In this document: positions 46,805-55,398 of the stretch, piece after piece
How positions within the stretch are numbered: the stretch's first letter is position 1
Layout: each line of letters starts with the position of its first letter
NCBI RefSeq assembly: GCF_900010725.2
Contig: NZ_LR734829.1
Coordinates: 32,597 to 96,596 of the forward strand
Reading direction: 5' to 3'
From: Planktothrix serta PCC 8927
GTDB taxonomy: Bacteria > Cyanobacteriota > Cyanobacteriia > Cyanobacteriales > Microcoleaceae
DNA: 64,000 nucleotides
Notes under the pieces: model-generated
Database searches by the model: none
What the model saw: the letters and a program-made list of their open reading frames with translations, nothing else
Told to the model about the DNA's origin: nothing
Made by a program: the position numbers and the translations under genes

Positions 46805-47500
46805 ATGAAATGGTTAAGCCCACAACGTGCCGTTGCTTCTGCTAATTTATCAATAACGAGTGAGGAGCTAATTGAATATACTCTTCAATCTGAAGAGGAA
46901 GAAACAATAGAAGAAAGATTTCAAAAAGTTGGCTTGTTATTTGATCGCGATCGCTGGCAAGCTAACAAACCTTATTTAGCTCTACTTTCTCCAGCTACTA
47001 TCCAAAATGAAGTAGCTATAAAACCTTCTAATTCTGCTACAGATTCAGATTTAATTGATGGTGAAAGTTTGGCAGAGGAAGATGGAGAAAATACTGTAAC
47101 TGAACCAGAAGAACTTAATAATGCACAATCTCAGCAACAGGAAGAACCTTACAATTTTGAACAATGTACCATCGAACTACATCTAACATTTAAACCTGAT
47201 GATGGTCATCCAGACGGGCGGATTGTGATTATTTCAGCCAGCAGCCACGGCGACTTTCCTATTGGTGAAAAAATTAGAGCGTCAGCCTTGGGAGAATTAC
47301 CCCCTCTTGTTCAAACATTATTTAAGGAACTTGTTGCTGATTTTCCAAATCGCCAAGCACGACGACAAATGGCTAATATTCGCAACCAAAAGAAACCAAC
47401 TTCTAATCCCAATAAACTTAAGAATGAAACCAGTAAAACGGTTAAATCAGAAACTTCTACCCAACCCAAAGCTACTGGAACTCAACTAAGTTTATTCTAA
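46805..47500 (+). CDS. Hypothetical protein ending in a beta-clamp-binding type motif
   Basis: The 231-residue protein has an N-terminal helical region, an acidic middle (residues 75-115) and a conserved-looking block (about 118-185) with IELHLTFKPDDG, IVIISASSHGDFP and ELPPLVQTLF, resembling a small alpha/beta domain. A basic linker then ends in TQLSLF at the very C-terminus. QL(S/D)LF is the classic pentapeptide that binds the bacterial sliding clamp, so the protein may act at replication forks. I do not recognise the family. It is the first gene after the terminator and leads into the ubiquitin-like gene 34 bases downstream. Confidence 0.65.
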   Translation: MKWLSPQRAVASANLSITSEELIEYTLQSEEEETIEERFQKVGLLFDRDRWQANKPYLALLSPATIQNEVAIKPSNSATDSDLIDGESLAEEDGENTVTEPEELNNAQSQQQEEPYNFEQCTIELHLTFKPDDGHPDGRIVIISASSHGDFPIGEKIRASALGELPPLVQTLFKELVADFPNRQARRQMANIRNQKKPTSNPNKLKNETSKTVKSETSTQPKATGTQLSLF

Positions 47501-47534
47501 AATTGAACCCCTTACCTAACTTTAGGAGAACCCA

Positions 47535-47726
47535 ATGACTTCAAAAAAGAAAGTGTTAATTTCCTTTGAAGGACAACAGCATCCTGTTGATGAAGAAATA
47601 GCCAATGATGATCAGGAACTTCGTAAATTGTTAACAACTTACTACCCAGATTGTGCTAATGCAGACATTATCAGAAAGCCAGGAGAACTGATTACCATTG
47701 CTAAACGAAATGGCTCTAAAGGATGA
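47535..47726 (+). CDS. Ubiquitin-like small protein (PRTRC protein C-like)
   Basis: The 63-residue protein looks like a minimal beta-grasp: two strands (KVLISFEGQQHPV), a helix (QELRKLLTTYYP), then NADI and two strands (GELITIAKR), ending in NGSKG. Spacing and the YP...NA(D/A)I and final ...KG resemble PRTRC system protein C, a ubiquitin-like protein of plasmid-borne operons that also encode E1-like and JAB-type proteins. A Shine-Dalgarno AGGAG precedes the ATG. The last bases overlap the next gene (ATGA at 47723). The assignment rests on pattern memory and length. Confidence 0.5.
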   Translation: MTSKKKVLISFEGQQHPVDEEIANDDQELRKLLTTYYPDCANADIIRKPGELITIAKRNGSKG

Positions 47727-47983
47727 AAATAATCATGAAAATTAGTCCCCTAGAATTTCTGATTAATGCTCCCGAAGAAGTCAATCCAGCCCTTTCTATG
47801 TGCCGAAAGCTCCAACGATTAGAGCTTGCTGGAGAACTCGATAGTACCACAATGAAAGAAATGGTAAAAACGATTGAGTTAGCAATTTCCCAAGCAACAG
47901 ATGATATAAAAGCAGTTGAACAAACGAAAGAACGGCTGTTTAATAGTCAATCTGTTGCTATGGCTATTCCAACAGGGTTTTAA
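47723..47983 (+). CDS. Small helical hypothetical protein
   Basis: An 86-residue, mainly helical protein (KISPLEFLINAPEEVNPAL, then two long helices). Unrecognised. Its ATG overlaps the stop of the ubiquitin-like gene in an ATGA arrangement, and the next gene starts one base after its stop, so the three are translated as a unit and probably work together. Confidence 0.6.
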   Translation: MKIIMKISPLEFLINAPEEVNPALSMCRKLQRLELAGELDSTTMKEMVKTIELAISQATDDIKAVEQTKERLFNSQSVAMAIPTGF

Positions 47984-47984
47984 G

Positions 47985-48485
47985 ATGGCTATAATTTGGA
48001 ATGCTAAATTTGCTCTGCAACTGTTACGCCAATGCCAACCTATCATTGATATTGAATCAGCCATTGACTATTTATGGTCTAAACTGAACACCTATCAGCT
48101 TCTAAATCTTTACCAAGAATTGTTTCCTATTGAATGGGAAAAAAGCCAATCTGAAATTTACTCTGAAAATAACGGTCATAGTCCCAAAGAGTTGGAGTTT
48201 ATTTCACTGGTAAACGAACATTTATTTCCGATTGATGACTTGATTATCGAGACTGCTTATGAAGAACGGCTGTATCAAATTACTTGTGTAAATTTTGCCC
48301 CTAATGTACCGGAACAAAATCCTGTAGAATATCTTTGGTTACAAACCAAAAATTTCGTTAGAAAATTTCATCATTTATGCTCATCTTTTAAAGTAGTTAA
48401 GTGGCTATTTGAGTTTTTTACTCTGGGTCAAATTTTTGATTTTCCCAAGCTTTTTATGTACGGGATTTTGCCACAACCTATTTAG
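47985..48485 (+). pseudogene. Hypothetical gene truncated and fused to the end of an IS630 transposase
   Basis: From the ATG at 47985 about 98 residues (MAIIWNAKFALQLLRQCQP to TAYEERLYQI) form a helical protein that I do not recognise and that belongs to the operon upstream. At about 48280 the frame passes into NFAPNVPEQNPVEYLW, the end of an IS630-family transposase, and stops at 48485. The original C-terminus and whatever genes followed have been lost or displaced. Whether the fusion is made is unknown. Confidence 0.65.
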
Positions 48486-48490
48486 GATTG
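48280..48490 (+). mobile_element. IS630-family remnant (transposase C-terminus)
   Basis: The stretch encodes the diagnostic IS630/Tc1-type end: PEQNPVE-x-LW with the last catalytic Glu, then VRKFHHLCSSFKVVKWLFEF and FPKLFMYG to the stop. No other part of the element is present. It lies between the small-gene operon and the ATPase operon and contributes the last residues of both flanking frames. Confidence 0.8.
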
Positions 48491-49697
48491 CTATATCTGT
48501 ACTTAGTAACTTTAGCATTTCCTTCTTCTCATCTTCTAACTGTTGGATCTCGCGTCGAGAGGAACGCATGGAACTATAGTTATTTCTAATACTTCTAATA
48601 GCAAAAATTAAGAATACAGCTATAGGTAATCCACTTAAAAACAAAACAATCACACCTTTTAACTGTGCTAAATAAATAATTAATAAGACTACTAATAAAA
48701 TTATTATTCTCAGTAATAACTTTACTTCCTCTATCATTCCTAAACTGAGATTCCATAACTCAGACAGAGTTTCTCTCCAAGGCTGGTTTATTTTTGATTT
48801 TTGAAGTTTCCTGTAGTAATCAATTATTAATTTATGCAAATTTGATGAATACTTTTTCAAGCACTCGTTATAAAATAATATTTTGTGTTTATATTCATCT
48901 CCCTCTAAAACAATTTCTAAACTAAAATCTTCTTCGGTAGGAATTTCTAAGGTAAAGTATTGGATAGCTTGTTGCCCATTAGGATATTTGTTTTGATTAG
49001 TCTTAATTTCAGTTAATTTTTTGTCCAAAAGAGCATATTTTTCTAAAATCTTTTCTTTTTCTCGCTTAAAATCAGTAGCCCGCTTCAAAAGTTTTTTGTA
49101 AAGATGATCTATCTCTTTGTGAGTCAGGATTGATAACGGAAATTTATCAATTTTTCCTGTGCTTTTAAGTTCTTTGATAGTTTCAGAAGTTATCTCAGGA
49201 ACGTCTATCAGTTTATCTGCAGGGCCGTAAATCCAGAAATTCCAAAATTCATTTTCATTGCCCGATAGAGGCGTATTATCTATTAAAATATTTAATTTGG
49301 CTTCCAATATTTTATCAGCAATATTTTTTGGTGATTCAGATAAATATTCTGAATAATCTGCCAATTCATATCCTATAGATTCAATTGTTGTTGCTGCTGC
49401 CCACCGAACCAAATCGCTTGATGACCCGGACTGTGCTAGGTGACTCAGCGTTTTTAGAAAGTCAGGGCTTTCTCTACAAGTGGATTTTGAGCCATCGTCT
49501 AGCTGACCAAGAGATAGAATACTTAAAGCTAAAATATCATTATTTTTGTTTTTTCTCATTAAGTCCAAAAATGTTAGAAACGGCGGGTCATTGCGAGTTG
49601 CCAAGCACCTGAATAGTTCCAACTTTTCGCCTGGAATCTGACAAGATTGAAAAGCAATTAAGATTTCACGTTCATTGCTGATAGAGTTATAATCCAT
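48405..49697 (-). CDS. Membrane protein with probable helical repeats, last gene of the ATPase operon
   Basis: The 430-residue protein has an N-terminal third of paired helices resembling HEAT-type repeats (EKLELFRCLATRNDPPFL, LALSILSLGQLDDG, VRWAAATTIESIGYEL), a middle coiled coil (about 205-235), and two hydrophobic segments (about 328-372, including LLRIIILLVVLLIIYLAQL) followed by a charged coiled coil. That topology suggests an inner-membrane anchor with a cytoplasmic repeat domain. The last 25 or so residues are read from the antisense of the IS630 remnant, so the natural C-terminus has been replaced. The gene follows the 187-residue coiled-coil gene by 58 bases. I do not recognise the family. 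Confidence 0.7.
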   Translation of the reverse strand: MDYNSISNEREILIAFQSCQIPGEKLELFRCLATRNDPPFLTFLDLMRKNKNNDILALSILSLGQLDDGSKSTCRESPDFLKTLSHLAQSGSSSDLVRWAAATTIESIGYELADYSEYLSESPKNIADKILEAKLNILIDNTPLSGNENEFWNFWIYGPADKLIDVPEITSETIKELKSTGKIDKFPLSILTHKEIDHLYKKLLKRATDFKREKEKILEKYALLDKKLTEIKTNQNKYPNGQQAIQYFTLEIPTEEDFSLEIVLEGDEYKHKILFYNECLKKYSSNLHKLIIDYYRKLQKSKINQPWRETLSELWNLSLGMIEEVKLLLRIIILLVVLLIIYLAQLKGVIVLFLSGLPIAVFLIFAIRSIRNNYSSMRSSRREIQQLEDEKKEMLKLLSTDIAILNRLWQNPVHKKLGKIKNLTQSKKLK

Positions 49698-49755
49698 GTT
49701 TTTATTTAGGGATAAAGGATAAAATTAGGATATTTTTAACCCTCAGTGAAAGCTA

Positions 49756-50319
49756 CTAATTAAATAAATCAGCTACTCCATTGAGAAAATCACAACCATT
49801 ACCTACAAAATCGAATATTCCATTAACATTGTCAACAAAGGTTCCTGCATTATCTATCCAATCCTCCATACTATTTGCCTTATCTTTGGCATCTTCTACT
49901 TCATTTTTTTGCTGACTAATTTGCGTCTCAAGTTGAGATTGAACCGTAAATGGAGATGGGGCACATCTAGGGATTAATGAATTTACTGCCTGCTCCATTT
50001 GGTCGATGCGTCCTTCTGTGATATTAATACGCTGATTCAAATTATTGAGCTTAGACTTCATCCGCCCAATTACTTCACGAATTTTTTGTCTACTCGTTTC
50101 TATATTCCGTTCGCTCTGTGCCTTGGCTGCTTCCAATTCCTTGATTAATTGGCTATCTGATTGAAGATAAAGTCCCGGACGACTTTTAACAAGTGTTAAA
50201 GATGCTTGTACTGCTTCCATATCTTTTTGATAAGATTCTAGCCGATTTTCTTCGGAGACAATCTCTCTAGCATCTATGCCTATCTGTTTTTCCAATTCCT
50301 GATTACTCTGGAATTCCAT
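49756..50319 (-). CDS. Coiled-coil protein of the ATPase operon
   Basis: The 187-residue protein is almost all coiled coil (residues 1-150: heptad-like runs such as QLIKELEAAKAQSERNIET and RMKSKLNNLNQRI), followed by a short hydrophobic, Gly/Asn-rich tail (FVDNVNGIFDFVG). A single Cys lies in the middle and another near the end. I do not recognise it. It stands 11 bases after the 126-residue gene and before the membrane protein gene, so the four genes form one transcript. It could bridge the ATPase and the membrane protein. Confidence 0.7.
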   Translation of the reverse strand: MEFQSNQELEKQIGIDAREIVSEENRLESYQKDMEAVQASLTLVKSRPGLYLQSDSQLIKELEAAKAQSERNIETSRQKIREVIGRMKSKLNNLNQRINITEGRIDQMEQAVNSLIPRCAPSPFTVQSQLETQISQQKNEVEDAKDKANSMEDWIDNAGTFVDNVNGIFDFVGNGCDFLNGVADLFN

Positions 50320-50330
50320 ATCCTCAAATC

Positions 50331-50711
50331 CTATGAATTGCTAAGTTTAACAAACATTTCCTTTACATCGTTCATAGCCATACTGCCCAGGAAGTTTTGC
50401 ATTACCTGACAATTATGGCTAATAGCTTTCAATTCTGTCACCTCTGGCTCACTGCTAAAACGAGATTGAGTGTTTGTAATCAATTCTAATAAATCAGTAA
50501 ACTTTTTACTAAGTGCCTGTTGGGAGCTACTCATCGTATCTACTACTTTGAGGGGTGAATTGTCATCTTTTTCGAGTTCCACTAGCAAAGCAGGTACTAA
50601 GTTGACTTCATCAAACAATTTGAGCAAGTCCAGATAAGACTGGTTAAGTTTAAGTGCCTGGCTTGTTAGTTTATCGTAATCCAAACCTAAATTTTCAACA
50701 TCTGAATGCAA
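50331..50711 (-). CDS. Small helical protein of the ATPase operon, TTG start
   Basis: A 126-residue helical protein, unrecognised (LTSQALKLNQSYLDLLKLF near the start; SNS at the end). It begins at TTG (50711), supported by a strong AAGGAGG nine bases upstream that lies inside the last codons of the ATPase gene. Its start is two bases from the ATPase stop, so the two are translationally coupled. Confidence 0.7.
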   Translation of the reverse strand: MHSDVENLGLDYDKLTSQALKLNQSYLDLLKLFDEVNLVPALLVELEKDDNSPLKVVDTMSSSQQALSKKFTDLLELITNTQSRFSSEPEVTELKAISHNCQVMQNFLGSMAMNDVKEMFVKLSNS

Positions 50712-50713
50712 GG

Positions 50714-53700
50714 CTATTGTCCTCCTTGTTGCATATCTTGATTTACTTTATTAATCTTTGCTTGCTCAATCGCTTGATTAAAAAACTCTTTGAGTTTTAC
50801 CTCCCAATCTTTTCGCTCTTTTGCTAATTTTTCCAAGTTATCCCCCACTGAGGCATAGTTTGTTTCAGTTAGCTTTCGCCACTCTACCTGAATTATACCA
50901 AAGTTTTCTTTCACAACGGCTGCTTGCTCTGGTTGTCCCAAAAATTCCGCTAAAGTAGCTACCCGCTGCTCGATGGCTCCTAGCAGACGACTTACCTGCT
51001 GCCATTGTTTGTTTTGCTTGTCACCCAGAATGCGATTGTAGGCAGTCGTCACTTCCTGGTACTGATGGTCAAAGGTGGTCAGTTGGGCGAGAAGGTGCGA
51101 TCTCAATTCCAACAACTCTCTCAAGCTGAGATGGCTAACATACCGCAACTTCTTAAAACTGCGGGGATTGCGAGGATCGATTCCGCGAAGTGCAGACCGG
51201 ATTTCTTGTGGGTCTTGATTGAGAGTTAACTGTAATTCTCCAACTAGACGGTCAAATATTTCTCGTGTCAACTCTACAAATAATATCTCTAAATGAGGGG
51301 ACTTTTGAATAACTTTTTGCAGTTGCTTGTCCACTAACTCAATCACCGTTTTTCGATAATCTTCGCAGAAATATTTATGTTCGCTGATAGCTGTATTGAG
51401 TAAAGTTTCCATTCCTTTACGATACCAATTTTGTTGCTTAATGTGTCTAATAATGTTGCTACTGGTGACGGATTCTTCGATCCCTAACCGCACTTTTGCA
51501 CTATTTTCATAGGGAATTTTTACGACATTGGGGCGATACCAGCCCTCCATATATATAAAAGATTCACCCGGAGTAAGACGGGCGATTTCTTCAATTTGAG
51601 ATTGTTCTAATAGCATCGCTTGACCAATATCTTTACGGTCATCTAACGAGACTAATCTATGAGCAATTTTGATGTTTGTATTCTTCACTACCTCAGCAGC
51701 TACACCTGTTGGAAGTTGATCGGCAATAATAATTCCTTCTCGTAGTGCTCTCATTTCTGCCAGCATTCGAGTGATGTAATTTGCTGCTTCCTGCTTTGTA
51801 TTAGCTTCTTCAGGAGAATTTATTCCTAAATTACGTCCGACAAGATTATGAGCTTCTTCTAACAAAATAATATGCTCTGGCAAGCCGGGCCCGGAAGTCC
51901 GGTTTGGATTGCGCTTGATATATTCTCGAATCTTAGTCAACAAAAAGAAAGTCATCAAATTAGCTTGATCTTGATTGAGATAATCCAATTCTAAAATTGT
52001 TGGATATTTCAACAATTCAGCAATTGTAGGACTGCTACGCTGGGTGTTTAACATAGCACCAACACCCCGGCGCAGCAAACTACCAATCCTAACCTCTAAA
52101 GCTGCTTTGAGATTAGATTTTACCTCACCCACATAGTCTTTAGTTTCAAATAAAGCTGTAATTTTATTATATAAATCCCGCATTGTTGGAATCGCTCTAT
52201 TAGTAGGTGTTCCCTCTTCAATACCAGTCCATTCCTTGTCATAATAAATTTCTTCCAAAGACTCCGAAAGTAAAGCTGGCAAAGGGCCAAAAAGTGGCAA
52301 AGCTCCTCGAAAACTTGCTTCTAAGTTGGCAATATGCTCAAAGAAAGGTACACCAGCCGAAACTTCAAAAGGATTAAATTGGAAAGGAGAAATCAGATCA
52401 TTTCCCAAGGTATAAACTCGCAATTCTTGGGTCAATATTTTTAAACTATCCTTTTCTTCCTGAGAAAATGATTGACAGTGCTTTCGCTGTTCGGAAGTCA
52501 GAATTTCATAATTAAAATGATTCGGATTTATATTTAAAAGGGAGCGATACTCAGTTTTTGCAGGTTCAAATACTAAAAATGGAATATTATGAAACCATAA
52601 TTGTGTGAGTAAATTAAAGGCAGTTGTTGTTTTGCCACTGCCAGGAACACCGCAAATAAAAGCGTGTTTATTTAATTGCTCTAGTTCAATTGGAATTTTA
52701 TTTTCTGGTCGAGTAATCTCATAGCCACCAAAATCAATCCATTGCTTTTGCGGATCTACGCTAGTAATATCGTTTTCTTGACCAATTCCAGAGACAGGAG
52801 CCTCACTAGGAACTACAATGCGGAACAACCCACTAATTTCGTTAAAAGTAGTATAACGGTGGAGAGGTTCTAAATCTTTCATCAACACCCGGTCTCTGCT
52901 CCTTGCTACATCTCGATGACCAAACTCTGATTCTCTCAATTTATCCCATTCTTCCCACTGAACTGATGTTGACAGTTGACCCATTTGTGTAGCGGTGAGA
53001 CTATCTTCAAATGCGGGATGCTCACAGTTTAATACTACAGTTCGGTAGCGACTTTTTTTAGTGCCACTTAGGAGCAAAGTTCCCAATACACAGCGAATGG
53101 CAAGCTCATCTTCTCCTAGCACTTTAAAACTATACTGATAGAGGCTTTCTGTTAAGTAAGAAGATTGATATTTTTCGTAAATACGAGAAACAATCTGCAT
53201 ATTTTTATTAGTATCACTCGAACTACTTGAGTTAAAAATACTGGAATCTTTTAGTAGTTTCAACAATTGACTGATTGCGTTAATCCAACCTGATTTTTCT
53301 TGTAGTGATGTGTGATCCGGTTGTAGAGTAATTTCTAGCATCAAGCGCCGATTAAAACTGGCAATGGACTGACATACTACTAACATATCATTACTATCTT
53401 CTGTTTCCCACTGTAAAGGAACATAGCATCCCTTGATTAACTGCTTTATTTTTGAATTTTCACTTTTTTCTTCATAGTAATTTGGCTCATTGATAAGAAT
53501 TTCTTCATACTTAATAGCTTCAGCTATATGAGTTACCCAGGTAAGATTTTTAATGGGAGTAGCTTGCTCTGGCTTTAAAATTTCTGCTACTTGATAAAAA
53601 TTACTGAGAAATCCTTGGCTGAAAATTTTCGTTATGTCTGTCTTCAATTGTTCATTTTGTTCAACTTCAGATGATTGACTAACTACCAGATAAATACCTA

Positions 53701-53908
53701 AGCGTTTGTCAAAGCTAGAATTAGGTGTATATAAATAGCGAATAGAAAATGTAAGTTTGTAAACACGACCGATCTCACTCAGCAGAAGCAAAAAGTCTTT
53801 TTGACTGCTCAGGACTTTCTGCCTGATACCTTGCCCATATAAGGAAATATACTTCTGTGATCTGAGATCAGGAAGTTGGTGGATTTGAAAGATCCATAAG
53901 GGAAACAT
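50714..53908 (-). CDS. HerA/FtsK-type P-loop ATPase (DUF87-like), first gene of a four-gene operon
   Basis: The start is the ATG at 53908, which has GGAG eight bases upstream; an in-frame GTG at 53953 lacks such support. The 1,064-residue protein has about 400 N-terminal residues without recognisable motifs, then a HerA-like core: Walker A GVPGSGKTT near residue 418, PFLVFEPAKTEYR, Walker B ILLEEAHN near 683, a sensor-type IIIADQLPTGV, and HRLVSLDDRKDIGQAM with candidate arginine fingers. The C-terminal 270 residues are helical and coiled coil, ending QQGGQ. HerA-type ATPases form hexamers that move DNA or work with a nuclease or membrane partner; they occur in end resection, conjugation and several phage-defence systems. 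Here no nuclease gene is adjacent; the partners are two small helical proteins and a membrane protein. Role unknown; defence, DNA transfer and secretion all remain possible. Confidence 0.88.
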   Translation of the reverse strand: MFPLWIFQIHQLPDLRSQKYISLYGQGIRQKVLSSQKDFLLLLSEIGRVYKLTFSIRYLYTPNSSFDKRLGIYLVVSQSSEVEQNEQLKTDITKIFSQGFLSNFYQVAEILKPEQATPIKNLTWVTHIAEAIKYEEILINEPNYYEEKSENSKIKQLIKGCYVPLQWETEDSNDMLVVCQSIASFNRRLMLEITLQPDHTSLQEKSGWINAISQLLKLLKDSSIFNSSSSSDTNKNMQIVSRIYEKYQSSYLTESLYQYSFKVLGEDELAIRCVLGTLLLSGTKKSRYRTVVLNCEHPAFEDSLTATQMGQLSTSVQWEEWDKLRESEFGHRDVARSRDRVLMKDLEPLHRYTTFNEISGLFRIVVPSEAPVSGIGQENDITSVDPQKQWIDFGGYEITRPENKIPIELEQLNKHAFICGVPGSGKTTTAFNLLTQLWFHNIPFLVFEPAKTEYRSLLNINPNHFNYEILTSEQRKHCQSFSQEEKDSLKILTQELRVYTLGNDLISPFQFNPFEVSAGVPFFEHIANLEASFRGALPLFGPLPALLSESLEEIYYDKEWTGIEEGTPTNRAIPTMRDLYNKITALFETKDYVGEVKSNLKAALEVRIGSLLRRGVGAMLNTQRSSPTIAELLKYPTILELDYLNQDQANLMTFFLLTKIREYIKRNPNRTSGPGLPEHIILLEEAHNLVGRNLGINSPEEANTKQEAANYITRMLAEMRALREGIIIADQLPTGVAAEVVKNTNIKIAHRLVSLDDRKDIGQAMLLEQSQIEEIARLTPGESFIYMEGWYRPNVVKIPYENSAKVRLGIEESVTSSNIIRHIKQQNWYRKGMETLLNTAISEHKYFCEDYRKTVIELVDKQLQKVIQKSPHLEILFVELTREIFDRLVGELQLTLNQDPQEIRSALRGIDPRNPRSFKKLRYVSHLSLRELLELRSHLLAQLTTFDHQYQEVTTAYNRILGDKQNKQWQQVSRLLGAIEQRVATLAEFLGQPEQAAVVKENFGIIQVEWRKLTETNYASVGDNLEKLAKERKDWEVKLKEFFNQAIEQAKINKVNQDMQQGGQ

Positions 53909-54012
53909 CAAGGATACTCCAAGTTTTAAGTACCTACACAAAATTACTTGCACTTCTGTCTACTAAAGTTACTTATTACTGATGAGAATATATCAGTAAT
54001 AAGCATTAAAAG

Positions 54013-54025
54013 GGCGGCTACCGCC
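54013..54025. repeat. GC-rich hairpin upstream of the ATPase operon
   Basis: GGCGG-CTA-CCGCC forms a five-base GC stem in otherwise AT-rich DNA, about 105 bases before the ATPase ATG. There is no T-run. It could be a terminator remnant or a small repeat. Confidence 0.3.
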
Positions 54026-54074
54026 GCCGGAACGAACCAAATACCCAACCTTTTTGTTTTTGTCAGCCCTACGC

Positions 54075-54387
54075 TTAAACCCTATCTATATAAGTAGGAT
54101 CAGCCTGAATTCGCTCATCGAAATCCATATTCTCCCATTCTCCAATAATCCTCCTCGGTCTGTCCATTAAATCCGCCTGAGTGCTAATGGAACGCACGAA
54201 TGAGTATTTATCTTCATCTTATGACTCAATCGTCAACTCTACCAGCCCGGTATCTTCCTCCTCTTCAAATAGAACCTGACTAACTAGCGATCGCATCAAC
54301 CTCAAGTCCCATTTCAACCCCCTCAAAAACACTACCAATGGTCAACACCTGACCAGGTTTAAACCTGTTAACGCTTAGATAGCCCCA
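54075..54387 (-). pseudogene. Decayed gene of unknown family
   Basis: On the minus strand one frame reads NRFKPGQVLTIGSVFEGVEM and stops at 54280. A second frame continues with VLFEEEEDTGLVELTI, meets an in-frame TAA at 54219-54221, and goes on through RPRRIIGEWENMDFDERI to a stop at 54075. The pieces read as one protein with a frameshift and a nonsense codon. I do not recognise the family. Confidence 0.4.
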
Positions 54388-54444
54388 TCATACCTTTTCA
54401 ACAATTCCAACTCTAACCCTTCAATGATTAGGAGAAATCAACTC

Positions 54445-54977
54445 ATGGTCACTACAACTGTTACTGAAGAAGGACTCAAAATTCCTGTCTTTTACTTCAC
54501 TCATTAGCTGATTCTGAAGGCAATCAACCCCAACTTATTTTAGATCGTTCCAGCATCAAAGGTATTAACAAAAAACAACTGAAATATCTGATTCCTTGTG
54601 GTGATTATGAGTTACCGAAAGCCATCCTGGGTAATCGCAAAAACAGTCAAATTGGCATCACCCAAACAAGCTGGCAATCTACCGGAGTTTGGTTTGATGA
54701 AGAAGCTCAAAGACAAGACTTAGTAACCGCCGCTAAAGCCGAAGCTCAACGACTCGCAACCTTGCAACGTGATCCGATGAAATTGCGCCAAGCGATGATT
54801 GAAGATCATGACCGACGGGAAGCTTTTCTAGCTCGTTTGAATGAAAGAAAACTTCAAGAACAACAGGATAAACTTCCTAGAAATTGTGATGATGAAATCA
54901 CAGTTGATCATGAAGATAATTCTGAAGAGCAAAAGCGGGAAAGACAAGATATTCAGATGCTAAAAGCTGATCAATAG
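54445..54977 (+). pseudogene. Plasmid- or phage-type hypothetical gene with a frameshift
   Basis: An ATG with AGGAG ten bases upstream starts MVTTTVTEEGLKIPVFYF and hits TAG at 54505-54507. One frame over, the protein continues with LADSEGNQPQLILD and runs to 54977 through a helical, charged C-terminal half (RREAFLARLNERKLQEQQ). A one-base shift explains both. It could also be a sequencing error. The family is not recognised. The next small gene starts two bases after the stop. Confidence 0.55.
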
Positions 54978-54979
54978 CA

Positions 54980-55108
54980 ATGGCTTTACCTTGTGAAGAT
55001 TTACCCAGAGGTATTGTTTGCGCCAACCATCTCGAACAAGGAGTCCGAACTCTGGAGAAGATGAAAAGCTATTTCTTAAACAGCAAAAGCGGTTCATCTC
55101 GGCTTTGA
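54980..55108 (+). CDS. Very small hypothetical protein
   Basis: A 42-residue frame, MALPCEDLPRGIVCANHLEQ and onward, starts two bases after the preceding stop and ends six bases before the next ATG. The close packing suggests it is translated. It is unrecognised and may be a fragment of a longer gene. Confidence 0.4.
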   Translation: MALPCEDLPRGIVCANHLEQGVRTLEKMKSYFLNSKSGSSRL

Positions 55109-55113
55109 GTATT

Positions 55114-55398
55114 ATGGAAGAATACGAAGTTGATTACCAGAAAAATTCCTTACGGGGTAAAGATGCCAAAGAAGTTAAAGAGAAAACGGGTTTAAACCCC
55201 GATACTTTACTAGAAAAAGTTGATGAATGGTGCGAAAAACACAAAAGCCGCACTTACTTTTTCCAGTATAAAGGAGATGACCGACTTTATAAACAATTTG
55301 CCATGCCCGCCGATTTTCCTGATCGTTATTTATTGCTTGGGTTTCATAAATTAATTCAGAATATTAATCAATTTCAATCTTATTTTCCCAATGGATAA
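55114..55398 (+). CDS. Hypothetical protein fused to a transposase tail
   Basis: From the ATG at 55114, about 66 residues (MEEYEVDYQKNSLRGKDAKE onward, with KTGLNPDTLLEKVDEWCEKH) form a small helical protein of plasmid or phage type. At 55314 the frame enters the insertion-sequence end and finishes with RYLLLGFHKLIQNINQF, the same tail as the transposase remnant at 42.4 kb. The original C-terminus has been replaced. The family is not recognised. Confidence 0.55.
   Translation: MEEYEVDYQKNSLRGKDAKEVKEKTGLNPDTLLEKVDEWCEKHKSRTYFFQYKGDDRLYKQFAMPADFPDRYLLLGFHKLIQNINQFQSYFPNG

Noticed and set aside
47879..48064. Minus-strand frame of 61 codons
   Set aside because: It is antisense to the coupled small-gene operon and has no ribosome binding site.
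50714..53908. VirB4/TraC-type conjugation ATPase
   Set aside because: The P-loop core could fit, but no other type IV secretion gene is near and the neighbours are soluble helical proteins; HerA-like is the more cautious call.
54354..54367. Perfect 14-base palindrome CAGGTTTAAACCTG, looks like an operator
   Set aside because: It falls inside the coding remnant on the minus strand (residues NRFKPGQ), so a chance palindrome in old coding DNA is the simpler reading.
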